Assembly: GCF_019039055.1 (NCBI RefSeq) | Contig: NZ_JAHOPB010000002.1 | Location: forward strand, 496,001-560,000 | Direction: 5' to 3' | Source of the DNA: Reyranella humidisoli | GTDB taxonomy: Bacteria > Pseudomonadota > Alphaproteobacteria > Reyranellales > Reyranellaceae | Length of the DNA: 64,000 nucleotides | Shown: one piece after another, positions 53,490-62,222 of the stretch | Position numbering within the stretch: the first letter of the stretch is position 1 | Layout: each line of letters starts with the position of its first letter | Program-made: the position numbers and the translations under genes | Notes under the pieces: model-generated | Databases searched by the model: none | What the model was told of the DNA's origin: nothing | What the model saw: the letters and a program-made list of their open reading frames with translations, nothing else

Positions 53490-53792
53490 ATGAGTTCCCT
53501 TTATCGCGCCGTCATGGACTCCAGCGTCAACCCGCTTCGAACGCTGCCGGCGGCCCAGCGATTCCAGCTCATGCTGTTCCTCAGCGTCATGTGGACCAAC
53601 ATCTTCTGCTTCAGCGCGGGCGCATGGATCTGGTACGGCGAACTGATCGTGTTCCATGTCCTCGTCGCGGCCGGCGTGATCATCACGGGGCTCGTCTTCC
53701 GGCAGGCCTCAATGACTTCCGCCTATCGCACCTACCGCCATTTCCCCCTGAAGGACGGCACCGCCCGCTATGACGATGTCTGGGGCGGGTAG
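53490..53792 (+). CDS. Small membrane protein of unknown function
   Basis: A 100-residue protein with two predicted membrane helices (LMLFLSVMWTNIFCFSAGAW and LIVFHVLVAAGVIITGLVF) between a polar N-terminus (SSLYRAVMDSSVNPLRTLP) and a charged tail (TYRHFPLKDGTARYDDVWGG). ATG at 53490 follows AAGGA. Longer frames upstream have no helix or ribosome site. No family is recognised. Confidence 0.7.
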   Translation: MSSLYRAVMDSSVNPLRTLPAAQRFQLMLFLSVMWTNIFCFSAGAWIWYGELIVFHVLVAAGVIITGLVFRQASMTSAYRTYRHFPLKDGTARYDDVWGG

Positions 53793-53881
53793 CGCGGGGC
53801 ATACCCGCGAACATGTCGACCCGTGGCATCGTCGTCGCCTGATGTCGCAGCTTTGTTCGAGTGTTCGCAGAGAGGCCTGAG

Positions 53882-54250
53882 ATGCAGGCCCGAACCCATC
53901 ACGCAGACGGGATCATCACGATCACCGATGCGAACACGACCATCGCCTACTGTCGGTACGACGCTTCCGGGGAGATCGAATATCTCTTCGTCGGTCCGCC
54001 CTTCCGGCGGCGCGGCTATGCCCGGAGGATGCTCGATCTCGTAGAGGAGCGTTTGGGCATGACGCTCTTCTTCAAGCCGCCCTTGAGCCCGCTGGGGCGC
54101 AAGGTTGTGGAAGCCTACAGCCGAGATCGCGGAACCGGGCCGAAGCGATCCGGCGAGGCTATCGCTGCCTTCGCGAGCGCTGGGCACGCCGAGACGGGAA
54201 AGAGATCGGACGCGGTGACGGGCCACGGTCGCTCGACATCCCGGACATGA
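53882..54250 (+). CDS. GNAT-like small protein
   Basis: A 122-residue protein with a weak N-acetyltransferase signature: IEYLFVGPPFRRRGYARRML contains a GNAT motif A-like strand and the R-R-x-G-x-A acetyl-CoA loop, followed by FFKPPLSPLGRKVVEAYSRD. It is shorter than usual GNAT enzymes and the C-terminus is low complexity. A GTG at 53861 would add 7 residues. The stop overlaps the next gene's ATG. Function uncertain. Confidence 0.55.
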   Translation: MQARTHHADGIITITDANTTIAYCRYDASGEIEYLFVGPPFRRRGYARRMLDLVEERLGMTLFFKPPLSPLGRKVVEAYSRDRGTGPKRSGEAIAAFASAGHAETGKRSDAVTGHGRSTSRT

Positions 54251-54978
54251 ACCCGCACTCCATGAACGACGAGTCCGATGCACTCCCCGCCGGCGGCATC
54301 GCCATCGTCGTGGGTTCGTCGGGTGGAATCGGCGGGGCGTTGTACGGACGCCTTTGCACGCAGTCCCGTTTCCGCACCGTGCTGGGTCTGGGACGGGCCA
54401 GCTCACCGCCGCTCGATCTGACGGACGAAGACAGCATTGCCGGCGCCGCTCGCCATGTCTCCGGACTCGGGGCAGACGTGCGCCTGATCATCGATGCCAG
54501 CGGACTCCTGCATGGCGATGGGCTGTCACCGGAGAAGAGTTGGCGCGACCTCGACGCGGCGCACATGGCCAGGGCGTTCGCCGTGAATGCCATCGGCCCG
54601 GCCCTGTTGATGAAGCACTTTCTGCCCCTGCTGCCGCGCCAGGGCCGTTCGGTGTTCGCTACATTGTCGGCCAGGGTCGGCAGCATCGGCGATAACCGGC
54701 TGGGCGGCTGGTACAGCTACCGCGCCTCGAAGGCGGCGCTGAACCAGTTCGTCCGCACGGCTTCCATCGAGCTTGGCCGGCGCCAGCCGGCCGCGCTCTG
54801 CGTCGCGCTCCATCCCGGGACGGTGGCGACATCTCTCTCGGCGCCGTTCGTCAAGGCGGGCCTCGACGTGCAGACGGCCGAGCAGGCGGCAGAGCGTCTG
54901 CTCGACACGATCGACGGCCTGCGTCCCGGCAGTAGCGGCAGCTTCTTCGATCACCTCGGCAAGCCGGTCCCCTGGTAA
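54247..54978 (+). CDS. Short-chain dehydrogenase/reductase
   Basis: A 243-residue SDR. The Rossmann glycine motif is VVGSSGGIGGALYGRL near residue 18, and the catalytic Tyr-x-x-x-Lys is in GGWYSYRASKAALNQFV. It is close to the C-factor/FabG-like subgroup. It overlaps the GNAT-like gene by 4 bases, so both are probably translated from one transcript. Substrate unknown. Confidence 0.86.
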   Translation: MNPHSMNDESDALPAGGIAIVVGSSGGIGGALYGRLCTQSRFRTVLGLGRASSPPLDLTDEDSIAGAARHVSGLGADVRLIIDASGLLHGDGLSPEKSWRDLDAAHMARAFAVNAIGPALLMKHFLPLLPRQGRSVFATLSARVGSIGDNRLGGWYSYRASKAALNQFVRTASIELGRRQPAALCVALHPGTVATSLSAPFVKAGLDVQTAEQAAERLLDTIDGLRPGSSGSFFDHLGKPVPW

Positions 54979-55014
54979 CGGCCCGCTGGAGCGGGCCGGG
55001 TCCGGGCCTGCTTC

Positions 55015-56544
55015 CTATTCGCGCTTGTCCGCCACGTTGATGCCCATGACCTTCTTGGCCGGGAACTTCTTGAAGGTGCCGAGATGGCCGCGCATGCCGA
55101 GCTGGAAGGCCTCGACGTAGGCGAGCTTGCGCGTCAGGTAGTTGTGCTGCTCTTTCGGGTCCAGATAGAGGTTGAACAGCTTCGGATAGGCGTAACGCTC
55201 CAGCACGCCGGTGAAGCCGCCGGTGCCGAACGCGTCCGTCGCGTTGTCGCTCGTGGCCGACAGGACCATCTTGTATTCGCCGCAGCGCAGGCCGGAGAAG
55301 GTCTGGCTCAGCCAGTAATAGTGATACTTGCGGTTGGAGAGGCCGTCGGGCGCCAGCAGGAACGAGCTCTGGTCGACACCGTCGATGTAGCGGTCGGATG
55401 GCAGCAGGTCCGAGGCGCCGGCGAGGCCGAGTGCGGTCGGCACGATGTCGTTGAAGTCGAACAGCCCGTCGCTCTGGCGGCCGGCCTCGATGGTGCCCGG
55501 CCAGTACATCAGGCCGGGGACGCGCACGCCGCCTTCCCAGGTCGAGCCCTTGGCGCAACGGAACGGCGTGAAGGCGGCGTCCGGCCAGGTCTCCATGTGC
55601 GGGCCGTTGTCGGACGAGATGAAGATCAGCGTGTCCTCGAGCTGGCCCGACTTGCGCAGCGCCTCGACGAGGCGGCCCATGATCTCGTCCAGCTCGAGCA
55701 GCGTGTCCTTGTAGGGATGCTTTGCCGGCGATTTGCCGAGGAACTTCTCGCTCGGATAATTGTCGAAGTGCGCGCCGCGCGTGCAGTGATAGAGAAGCCA
55801 GGGCTTGTCCGACTTGGCCTGCTTCTCGATGAACGCCTCGGAATACTTGCACCACTTCTCGTCGAGTTCCGAGAGGACTGGAATCGTGACCTCCTCGACG
55901 TTGGTCAGTTCCTCGCCCTTCTTCGCGTGCACGAAGCAGCGGTTGAACGGCATGTTCTTGATCCACTCGGTGCGCGCGGCCGAGTAGACGATCTCGGGGA
56001 AGAAATGCGGGTCGCGCCATTCGGTGTACATGTCGGACACGGAAAGGAAGCCGTAGAAATCATCGTAGCCGACGTGCTGCGGCTGGCTTTCGACATTCTC
56101 GCCGAGATGCCACTTGCCGACGGCCTGGGTCGTGTAGCCGGCCTGGCCGAGCAGCATGGGGAGGGTGATCTCGCCCTGCAGGCCGCCCGGTTCGCCGTAC
56201 ATCGGCGGACGATGCAGGCCGTGGCGGTTGGGTACGCGGCCAGTGTGGAGCGTTGCGCGCGAGGGCGAGCAGGAGGGTTCCGAATAGCAGGACGTGAGCT
56301 GCAGGCCGCCGCGCGCGATCTTGTCGAAGTTGGGAGTCGGCGCACCGACCGCAACGCCGCCGCCGTAGCAGCCTAAATCGCCCCAGCCGACATCGTCCAT
56401 CAGGTAGATCAGGATGTTCGGCTTCTTCTTGCGCGCCGCGAGCTTGCGTGCCGCCGCCTCGATGTCGGCCTTGTGTACGAAGCCGGGCTCGAGATGGGCC
56501 GCCTTGCGGACGGTCTGCGTGGCAATGGCGTCGAAGCTCGTCAT
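55015..56544 (-). CDS. Arylsulfatase (type I sulfatase)
   Basis: A 509-residue alkaline-phosphatase-fold sulfatase. The calcium ligands are D50-D51 in LIYLMDDVGWGDLGCY. The formylglycine site is C92 in SCSPSRATLHTGR, the C-x-P-S-R motif that needs maturation by a formylglycine-generating enzyme. KWHLGE and ISSDNGPHMETW carry further active-site residues. No export signal is apparent. ATG at 56544 is chosen because upstream in-frame sequence is low complexity. It lies 29 bases after the IclR gene. Confidence 0.9.
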   Translation of the reverse strand: MTSFDAIATQTVRKAAHLEPGFVHKADIEAAARKLAARKKKPNILIYLMDDVGWGDLGCYGGGVAVGAPTPNFDKIARGGLQLTSCYSEPSCSPSRATLHTGRVPNRHGLHRPPMYGEPGGLQGEITLPMLLGQAGYTTQAVGKWHLGENVESQPQHVGYDDFYGFLSVSDMYTEWRDPHFFPEIVYSAARTEWIKNMPFNRCFVHAKKGEELTNVEEVTIPVLSELDEKWCKYSEAFIEKQAKSDKPWLLYHCTRGAHFDNYPSEKFLGKSPAKHPYKDTLLELDEIMGRLVEALRKSGQLEDTLIFISSDNGPHMETWPDAAFTPFRCAKGSTWEGGVRVPGLMYWPGTIEAGRQSDGLFDFNDIVPTALGLAGASDLLPSDRYIDGVDQSSFLLAPDGLSNRKYHYYWLSQTFSGLRCGEYKMVLSATSDNATDAFGTGGFTGVLERYAYPKLFNLYLDPKEQHNYLTRKLAYVEAFQLGMRGHLGTFKKFPAKKVMGINVADKRE

Positions 56545-56573
56545 GTTTCCTCTCTTCGTTTGGCTGCAAGCTA

Positions 56574-57299
56574 CTAGCTTGTGGCGTCCGTGGCGATTGC
56601 GCGTGCGAGCGCATTGAGCGGTGCGCCGAATCGCGCACCGGCTTCGGCTTCGTTCATCGCGGAGCGAACGAAGCGCATCGAGATACAACCCATCACCCGA
56701 TCGTTCTTGCGGATCGCGACGGCGATGCCTTGCAACCGCCCCGGTCGTGGCAGGACCGCGAAGGCGTATCCGTCGCGCCGGATACGGGCGAAGGCGGCCG
56801 CGAGCTTGGCATCGTAGCGTACGCCGAGGTCGCGCAGGATGGCACGGCGTTCCTCTTCGGTAGAGAAGGCGAGCCAGGCGCGGCCGAGTGCGCCGGACAG
56901 GATCGGGCTGCGACGCTGCAGGGCCGTGCGCTCGAACGACAGCGGGCTCTCCGCCGCGGTCGAGTAGCGGATGGTGATCGCGCGATGACTGATCGAGCCC
57001 AGATAGAGCGGCCAGCCGTGCTCCTGCGTGAAGCGGTGCATGTGCGGCGCGGCGACATCGACGAAGTGATCGATGAAGCGAATGCCCTGCGCGAGGCCCA
57101 GCACGCGGTCGGTGAGGCGATAGCCCATCAGGCGCGAGACCTGGGTGGCATATCCCAGCTCGACCAGCGTATTGAGCAGGCGCGCCACGGTCGGCCTTGG
57201 CAGGCCGGTCTCCTCGGCCAGCACGGCAATGGTGCCGTGCGGGCGCCGGCTCAGCGCTTCGAGGATCGAGAAACTGCGGCGGATGGGCTCGATCGGCAT
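56574..57299 (-). CDS. IclR family transcriptional regulator
   Basis: A 241-residue regulator with an N-terminal winged helix (TIAVLAEETGLPRPTVARLLNTLVELG) and a GAF-like effector domain (IRFIDHFVDVAAPHMHRFT, then VIRKNDRVMGCISMRFVRS). The start at 57299 fits family length; a longer frame would enter the operator region. It is divergent from the Bug gene, with the sulfatase gene downstream on the same strand, so it may control uptake and use of a sulfated or carboxylic compound. Confidence 0.87.
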   Translation of the reverse strand: MPIEPIRRSFSILEALSRRPHGTIAVLAEETGLPRPTVARLLNTLVELGYATQVSRLMGYRLTDRVLGLAQGIRFIDHFVDVAAPHMHRFTQEHGWPLYLGSISHRAITIRYSTAAESPLSFERTALQRRSPILSGALGRAWLAFSTEEERRAILRDLGVRYDAKLAAAFARIRRDGYAFAVLPRPGRLQGIAVAIRKNDRVMGCISMRFVRSAMNEAEAGARFGAPLNALARAIATDATS

Positions 57300-57313
57300 G
57301 GCCTCGACGCTAT

Positions 57314-57326
57314 TCCGTAATATGGA
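57314..57326. promoter_or_regulatory. Candidate IclR operator
   Basis: TCCGTAATATGGA is an imperfect palindrome (TCC-N-TA...TA-N-GGA) lying 14 bases upstream of the IclR start, in the divergent gap with the Bug gene. IclR sites often have this TCC/GGA form. Support is from pattern and position only. Confidence 0.35.
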
Positions 57327-57401
57327 CTCTGTCGACTTAAGGTCGGCGGCCCGGTGCAAAAGCGGCTACGCTCTCTTCAACCAAGAAGAGATCGAGGAAA
57401 C

Positions 57402-58370
57402 ATGTTTGGCAGACGAAGGTTCGGAATCGGACTGGGCACGGCGGCATTCGTGGCGCCGGCGATCGTTCGAGCGCAGAAGTTTCCGGCGGGCCGCGTCACG
57501 ATGGTGGTGCCGTTTCCCGCAGGTGCGGCGACCGATATCAGTGCCCGCGTCTATGCCGAACGGCTCTCGGCACTCTGGGGTCAGCCCGTGGTGATCGACA
57601 ACAAGGGCGGGGGCAACGGCATTCCGGCGGCCGAATCGGTCGCGCGCGCCAAGCCGGATGGCCTGACCTTGTTCGCCACCTCGGCCATGACCCAGGTCGT
57701 CAACCCGGCGATCTACGACAAGCTGCCCTACGATCCGATCGCCGACTTCGCGCCGATCTCGCGCATGGGTACCTCGCCCTTCGTGTTGCTGGTGGACAGG
57801 AACAGTCCCATCAATACGGCGGCCGAACTGACGGCGAAGCTGAAGGCCGAACCCGGCAAGCACAATTACGGCGCCGGCGCGCTGCCCGCCCGCGTAGCGT
57901 CTGAACTGTACAAGATGGCGGCGGGCGTCGACGCGGTCTATGTCGGCTACAAGAGCAACCCGCAGGCCATACCCGACGTGCAGAGCGGGCTGCTCACCTT
58001 CATGATGATCGACACGGTCAACGCCAAGATCGCGATGGACCGCGGCGCGCTGAAGGGATTGTTCGTCACCGACAGCGAACGCTACGCGGCCGTGCCCGCC
58101 ATGCCGACGGCAGCGGAAGCGGGCCTTCCCGACGTCCTGCTGACGACCTGGACGGGGTTCTATGCGCCCAGGGGAACGCCGGCGGAGATCGTCAACCGGA
58201 TCAACGCCGACCTCTACACCGTGTCCGAGATGCCGGAAGTCATCGAGCGGCTGGCGGCGCTGGGTGGAACGCCGAAGCTCATGCGACCGGCCGAGTTCGC
58301 AGCCTTCACCAGCGCTGAGAAGGAGCGCTGGGGCAAGATCATTCGTCGCGCCAACATCAAGGTCGAGTAG
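57402..58370 (+). CDS. Tripartite tricarboxylate transporter substrate-binding protein (Bug family)
   Basis: A 322-residue periplasmic binding protein, the second Bug protein in the window. Signal MFGRRRFGIGLGTAAFVAPA is twin-arginine-like, and the mature start FPAGRVTMVVPFPAGAATDI and NKGGGNGIPAAE segments are family hallmarks. ATG at 57402 follows AGGA. It leads a run with a TauD-like dioxygenase, a HAD phosphatase and an amine oxidase, and is divergent from IclR. Confidence 0.88.
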   Translation: MFGRRRFGIGLGTAAFVAPAIVRAQKFPAGRVTMVVPFPAGAATDISARVYAERLSALWGQPVVIDNKGGGNGIPAAESVARAKPDGLTLFATSAMTQVVNPAIYDKLPYDPIADFAPISRMGTSPFVLLVDRNSPINTAAELTAKLKAEPGKHNYGAGALPARVASELYKMAAGVDAVYVGYKSNPQAIPDVQSGLLTFMMIDTVNAKIAMDRGALKGLFVTDSERYAAVPAMPTAAEAGLPDVLLTTWTGFYAPRGTPAEIVNRINADLYTVSEMPEVIERLAALGGTPKLMRPAEFAAFTSAEKERWGKIIRRANIKVE

Positions 58371-58379
58371 GAGAAACAC

Positions 58380-59264
58380 ATGGCTGGATCGCTGAACGCC
58401 AACGCCGGACCGCGCTATCGGCACAATGCTGACGAGAGCGCGCCGTACGAGACCATCACCCTCGACAAGCTGACGCCGATCCTCGGCGCGGAGATCAGCG
58501 GGATCGATCTCAGCAAGCCGCTGTCCAACCGGCAGCAGGACGAGATCCATCGCGCGCTGGCGGAGAACCTCGTGATCTTCTTCCGCGAACAGCACATCAG
58601 CCAGGACCAGCACCTGGCCTTCGGCCGCCTGTTCGGCGACCTGCACACCCATCCGGCGGCGCCCAGCGAACCGGGCAAGCCCGAGCTGATGATCATTCAT
58701 GCCGACAAGGACTCGCCGCGCGCCAACGGCGAGGGCTGGCACACCGACGTGAGCTGCGATCTGGAGCCGCCGATGGGCAGCATCCTCTACATCAAGAAGT
58801 GCCCGCCCAAGGGCGGCGACACGCTGTTTGCCAGCATGTATGCCGCCTACGAGGCGCTGTCGGACCGCATGAAGACCTATCTCGACGGACTGACGGCGGT
58901 CCATGACGGCGAGTCGGTCTATCGCGGCCTCTACAAGAATTTCAACGTGGCCGACAAGCCGGAGTATCCGCGCGCCGTGCACCCGGTCGTGAGGACGCAT
59001 CCGGTCACCGGCAAGAAGGCGCTCTACGTCAATCGCGGCTTCACCCGCTCGCTGGTCGGCCTGCCGCGCGACGAGAGCGATGCGATCCTGCGGTACCTCT
59101 ACGAGCACATGGAAAACCCGCTTTTCCAGTGCCGTTTCCGCTGGCAGGAGAACTCCATCGCCTTCTGGGACAATCGCTGCGTCCAGCATCGCGCCATGTG
59201 GGACTACTGGCCGCACACCCGCAGCGGCAACCGGGTCACGGTGGCAGGCGACAAGCCTTACTGA
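58380..59264 (+). CDS. TauD/TfdA family 2-oxoglutarate-dependent dioxygenase
   Basis: A 294-residue iron enzyme of the TauD/TfdA family. The iron-binding His-x-Asp is in GEGWHTDVSCDLEPPMG, the distal histidine in DNRCVQHRAMWDYWPH, and the 2-oxoglutarate arginine in RSGNRVTVAG. TauD-type enzymes release sulfite or cleave ether or ammonium substrates. A sulfatase gene lies nearby, so a sulfonate or sulfated substrate is plausible but unproven. It starts 9 bases after the Bug gene. Confidence 0.88.
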   Translation: MAGSLNANAGPRYRHNADESAPYETITLDKLTPILGAEISGIDLSKPLSNRQQDEIHRALAENLVIFFREQHISQDQHLAFGRLFGDLHTHPAAPSEPGKPELMIIHADKDSPRANGEGWHTDVSCDLEPPMGSILYIKKCPPKGGDTLFASMYAAYEALSDRMKTYLDGLTAVHDGESVYRGLYKNFNVADKPEYPRAVHPVVRTHPVTGKKALYVNRGFTRSLVGLPRDESDAILRYLYEHMENPLFQCRFRWQENSIAFWDNRCVQHRAMWDYWPHTRSGNRVTVAGDKPY

Positions 59265-59276
59265 TACTCCTGAGGC

Positions 59277-59933
59277 GTGCTGGTCATTTTCGATTGCGAC
59301 GGGGTGCTGGTCGACAGCGAACCCCTCGCTAACACCTGCTTCGCCCGCGCGCTTGGACGTGAGGGACTCGACTGGACGGTCGAGGAGACGATGCGCCGCC
59401 TGATGGGGCGCTCGATGAAATCCTGCGTCGAGATCGTCGAGGGCGAACTGGGGCGCGCTCTGCCGGGCGATTTCGTCGACCGCCTGCAGGCCGACACGTT
59501 GCAGGCCTTCCGTGACGCGCCTCTGCAGACAGTGCCCGGCGTCGTCGAGGCGATCGATGCGATCGAGGCGGCGGGCATCGCAACCTGCGTCGCCAGTTCC
59601 GGCGGGCTCGACAAGATGCGCGTGACGCTCGGCATCACCGGCCTTTGGTCTCGCTTCGAGGGTCGCATCTTCAGTTCGAGCCAGGTGCCGCGCGGCAAGC
59701 CGTTCCCCGACCTGTTCCTTCACGCGGCCATTCAGATGGACCAGCAGCCCTTCGATTGCACGGTGGTCGAGGATTCGCTGCCCGGCATCCAGGCGGCGCG
59801 CTCCGCCGGCATGCGTGCGCTGGCCTATGTCGGGGCATCACATACAGATGCCGACGCGTTGCGCGCCGCGGGCGGCCGTACCTTCGATTCCATGTCTTCG
59901 CTGCCGATGCTGGCCTGGGCGCCTCGGGTATGA
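59277..59933 (+). CDS. HAD family phosphatase (beta-phosphoglucomutase-like)
   Basis: A 218-residue HAD hydrolase. The nucleophile motif is LVIFDCDGVLVDSEPLANTC, motif II is in TCVASSGG, motif III includes the lysine of PRGKPFPDLFLHAA, and motif IV is VVEDSLPGIQAARSAGM. A helical cap follows motif I, as in the phosphoglucomutase/GS1-like subfamily. GTG start; its stop overlaps the next ATG. Substrate unknown. Confidence 0.87.
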   Translation: MLVIFDCDGVLVDSEPLANTCFARALGREGLDWTVEETMRRLMGRSMKSCVEIVEGELGRALPGDFVDRLQADTLQAFRDAPLQTVPGVVEAIDAIEAAGIATCVASSGGLDKMRVTLGITGLWSRFEGRIFSSSQVPRGKPFPDLFLHAAIQMDQQPFDCTVVEDSLPGIQAARSAGMRALAYVGASHTDADALRAAGGRTFDSMSSLPMLAWAPRV

Positions 59934-61357
59934 GCCGGACCGGCTCCTGGTCGATGGGGAGAGGCAACGGCGAGCGCGTCGTCGTGGTGGGAGCCGGCAT
60001 GGCCGGGCTGGTCGCGGCACGGCTGCTGCACGATTCGGGATTCGTCGTGACTGTGCTCGAGGCCCGCGGCCGCATCGGCGGCCGGACCTGGACCGACGAT
60101 CGCGTCGGCGCACCGGTCGATCTCGGCGGATCCTGGGTGCATGGCGTCGATGGCAATCCGCTCACCCTGTGGTGCAGGAAACTCGGCATCGAGCTGGTCG
60201 AGTCGCAGGGCGAACGTCTGCTGATCGACAAGCGCGCGACCTCGCCGACGCGGGAAGGCCAGCGACGCCGCGCGGTCATGGGCCGGATGGCTTTCAAGGC
60301 CGCCATCGAATGGGCGGGCTGGAAGAGCAAGGCGATGACGCGCGTTCGCGGACCTCGCTCGATCTCCGTGCGGGAGGCCGTCGAGCCGTTGCTCACCGCA
60401 TCGTGGCTGCCGGCAATCGACCGTCTGGTCGTGGCCACGTTCGTGGAGATGAGCGAGGGCGTGCAGAGCGCGCCCTGGGACGCGGTGGCCGCGGAGGAGT
60501 GGTTCCCGACCGAAGGCCTCGAGCGCAACGCGCAGCCCAGGGGCGGCTACAAGCAACTGATCGACGACGTCGCGCCCGGCCTCGACATCCGCTCCGGCAC
60601 CGCGGTCCAGCGGGTGGTCTGGAGGGGCGATGGTGTGACGGCGATCCTGCAGGACGGCCAGCGCATCGAAGCCGATCGCGCGGTGATCGCCGTGCCGGTC
60701 GGGCTGCTGCGCGCCGGCATGCCGGTGCTGGATCCGGCGCCGCCGGAACTGCAGCGCATCGCCATCGGCCGCATCGGCTACGGCGCGGGCACTCTGGGCA
60801 AGATCTACCTCCGCTTTCCGCGGCGCTTCTGGCCCGAGCAGCCCAAATGGTTCGGGCGGCTGCCCGACTCCCCTCTGCAGCGCGGCGGCTTCAACACCTT
60901 CGTCAGCCACTTGCAGGAGACCGGCCTGCCGATTCTTCTCAGTTTCTGTAACGGCCACACGGCGATCCGTCTCGACCGCGAGGCCAGCGACGCAGAGGTG
61001 ACGGCCGTCGCCATGAGGTCGCTGCGTGCGATGTTCGGCGACGACATTCCCGAGCCCGAGGCGATGGTCTTCCCGCGCTGGCTGAGCGATCCCTGGTCGC
61101 GCGGCGGCTATTCCTATCCCGGTGTCGGCAGCGATCCCGACGACTGCACCGCGCATGCGCGACCGCTCGGCAACCGTGTCTTCTTTGCGGGAGAGGCGAC
61201 CGAGCCTGTCGAGTACGGGACCGTGCACGCGGCCCTCTGGTCGGCCGAGCAGACCGCCGAGGCGATCTTCCGTCTCGCCACCGGCATCGATGCATCGCGC
61301 GACGCGCGGCCCTGGGCCGGCGCCCGTACTGGCGCCGGCCGGCACAATGCGGGATAA
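59930..61357 (+). CDS. FAD-dependent amine oxidase
   Basis: A 475-residue flavin amine oxidase. The FAD-binding start is VVVVGAGMAGLVAARLLHDS followed by LEARGRIGGRTWTDD, and the C-terminal FAD motif is VFFAGEATEPVEYGTVHAAL. The length fits polyamine/monoamine oxidases. No secretion signal is obvious. ATG at 59930 overlaps the HAD gene stop. The run from Bug to here could take up and oxidise an amine, which is inference. The next gene starts 6 bases later. Confidence 0.87.
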   Translation: MSRTGSWSMGRGNGERVVVVGAGMAGLVAARLLHDSGFVVTVLEARGRIGGRTWTDDRVGAPVDLGGSWVHGVDGNPLTLWCRKLGIELVESQGERLLIDKRATSPTREGQRRRAVMGRMAFKAAIEWAGWKSKAMTRVRGPRSISVREAVEPLLTASWLPAIDRLVVATFVEMSEGVQSAPWDAVAAEEWFPTEGLERNAQPRGGYKQLIDDVAPGLDIRSGTAVQRVVWRGDGVTAILQDGQRIEADRAVIAVPVGLLRAGMPVLDPAPPELQRIAIGRIGYGAGTLGKIYLRFPRRFWPEQPKWFGRLPDSPLQRGGFNTFVSHLQETGLPILLSFCNGHTAIRLDREASDAEVTAVAMRSLRAMFGDDIPEPEAMVFPRWLSDPWSRGGYSYPGVGSDPDDCTAHARPLGNRVFFAGEATEPVEYGTVHAALWSAEQTAEAIFRLATGIDASRDARPWAGARTGAGRHNAG

Positions 61358-61363
61358 AAGCCC

Positions 61364-61576
61364 ATGACCCTCGCCAACGTCCTTTTCGTCCTCGTGCTGC
61401 TATCGGCGTTCGCCACGCTCGGTACGCTGTTCGCCGGCCTCATCAACATGAGCCGGAACCAGGACGCCAACATCGAAGGCAGTCGCCGCAGCAACAAGTT
61501 CATGTGGTGGCGCGTGCGCCTGCAGTTGCTCACGGTCGTGCTGATCCTCCTCTGGTACTTCGCGAGCAGGAGCTAG
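61364..61576 (+). CDS. Twin-transmembrane (HIG1-like) small membrane protein, copy 2
   Basis: A 70-residue protein with two membrane helices (VLFVLVLLSAFATLGTLFAG and QLLTVVLILLWYFASRS) and a polar loop with KFMWWRVRLQL. It is close to copy 1 at 53121. It starts 6 bases after the amine oxidase and ends 3 bases before the adenosyltransferase gene. In alphaproteobacteria such small proteins often precede the adenosyltransferase and etfBA. Function unknown. Confidence 0.8.
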   Translation: MTLANVLFVLVLLSAFATLGTLFAGLINMSRNQDANIEGSRRSNKFMWWRVRLQLLTVVLILLWYFASRS

Positions 61577-61579
61577 GCG

Positions 61580-62176
61580 ATGGCCGTCACGCTGAATCGC
61601 ATCTACACGCGCGGCGGCGACGCCGGGCAGACGTCGCTCGGCCGCGGTGAGCGCGTGCCCAAGCACGACATCCGCGTCGAAGCCTATGGCACGACCGACG
61701 AGGCCAACTCGGTGATCGGTCTCGCGCGCAACGCGATTGCGCGCGCTGGCAGCAGCGATCCGCGTCTCGCCGAAGCCGATGCGATGCTGGGCCGGATCCA
61801 GAACGACCTGTTCGATCTCGGCGCCGATCTGTGCACGCCCGAGGGCAAGACGAAGCGCGACGAGCCGGCGCTGCGCATGGTGGCGTCGCAGGTCGAGCGT
61901 CTCGAACGCGAGATCGACGCGATGAATGCCGAGTTGCAACCGCTGAAGTCGTTCATCCTGCCGGGCGGCAGCGAGGCCGCATCCTGGTTGCATCTGGCGC
62001 GCACCGTTTCGCGCCGCGCCGAGCGCTGCATGACCCATCTCGCGACGGAGCAGACGATCAATCCGGAGGCGATCAAGTACATCAATCGGCTGTCCGATCA
62101 CCTGTTCGTCCTGGCCCGCCGGCTCAACGACAATGGCGCGGCAGATGTGCTCTGGGTGCCGGGCGGTTCGCGTTAA
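61580..62176 (+). CDS. Cob(I)yrinic acid a,c-diamide adenosyltransferase, PduO type
   Basis: A 198-residue PduO-type ATP:corrinoid adenosyltransferase, which makes adenosylcobalamin. Markers are IYTRGGDAGQTSLGRGERVP, EAYGTTDEANSVIGLARN and ARTVSRRAERCMTHLA, with YINRLSDHLFVLARRLND near the end. Length fits the family. Its product is the cofactor of ethylmalonyl-CoA and methylmalonyl-CoA mutases, and CobF at 17983 acts earlier in the same cofactor pathway. Confidence 0.93.
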   Translation: MAVTLNRIYTRGGDAGQTSLGRGERVPKHDIRVEAYGTTDEANSVIGLARNAIARAGSSDPRLAEADAMLGRIQNDLFDLGADLCTPEGKTKRDEPALRMVASQVERLEREIDAMNAELQPLKSFILPGGSEAASWLHLARTVSRRAERCMTHLATEQTINPEAIKYINRLSDHLFVLARRLNDNGAADVLWVPGGSR

Positions 62177-62190
62177 TCAGCCCAAGCTGT

Positions 62191-62215
62191 TGAAAGATAG
62201 AGGAAAAATCTTTCA
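62191..62215. terminator. AT-rich inverted repeat after the adenosyltransferase gene
   Basis: TGAAAGAT (62191-62198) and ATCTTTCA (62208-62215) are perfect complements with a 9-base loop, starting 14 bases after the stop. The stem is weak and no long T-run follows, so it is either a weak terminator or a regulatory palindrome. Confidence 0.35.
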
Positions 62216-62222
62216 CCCTGCG

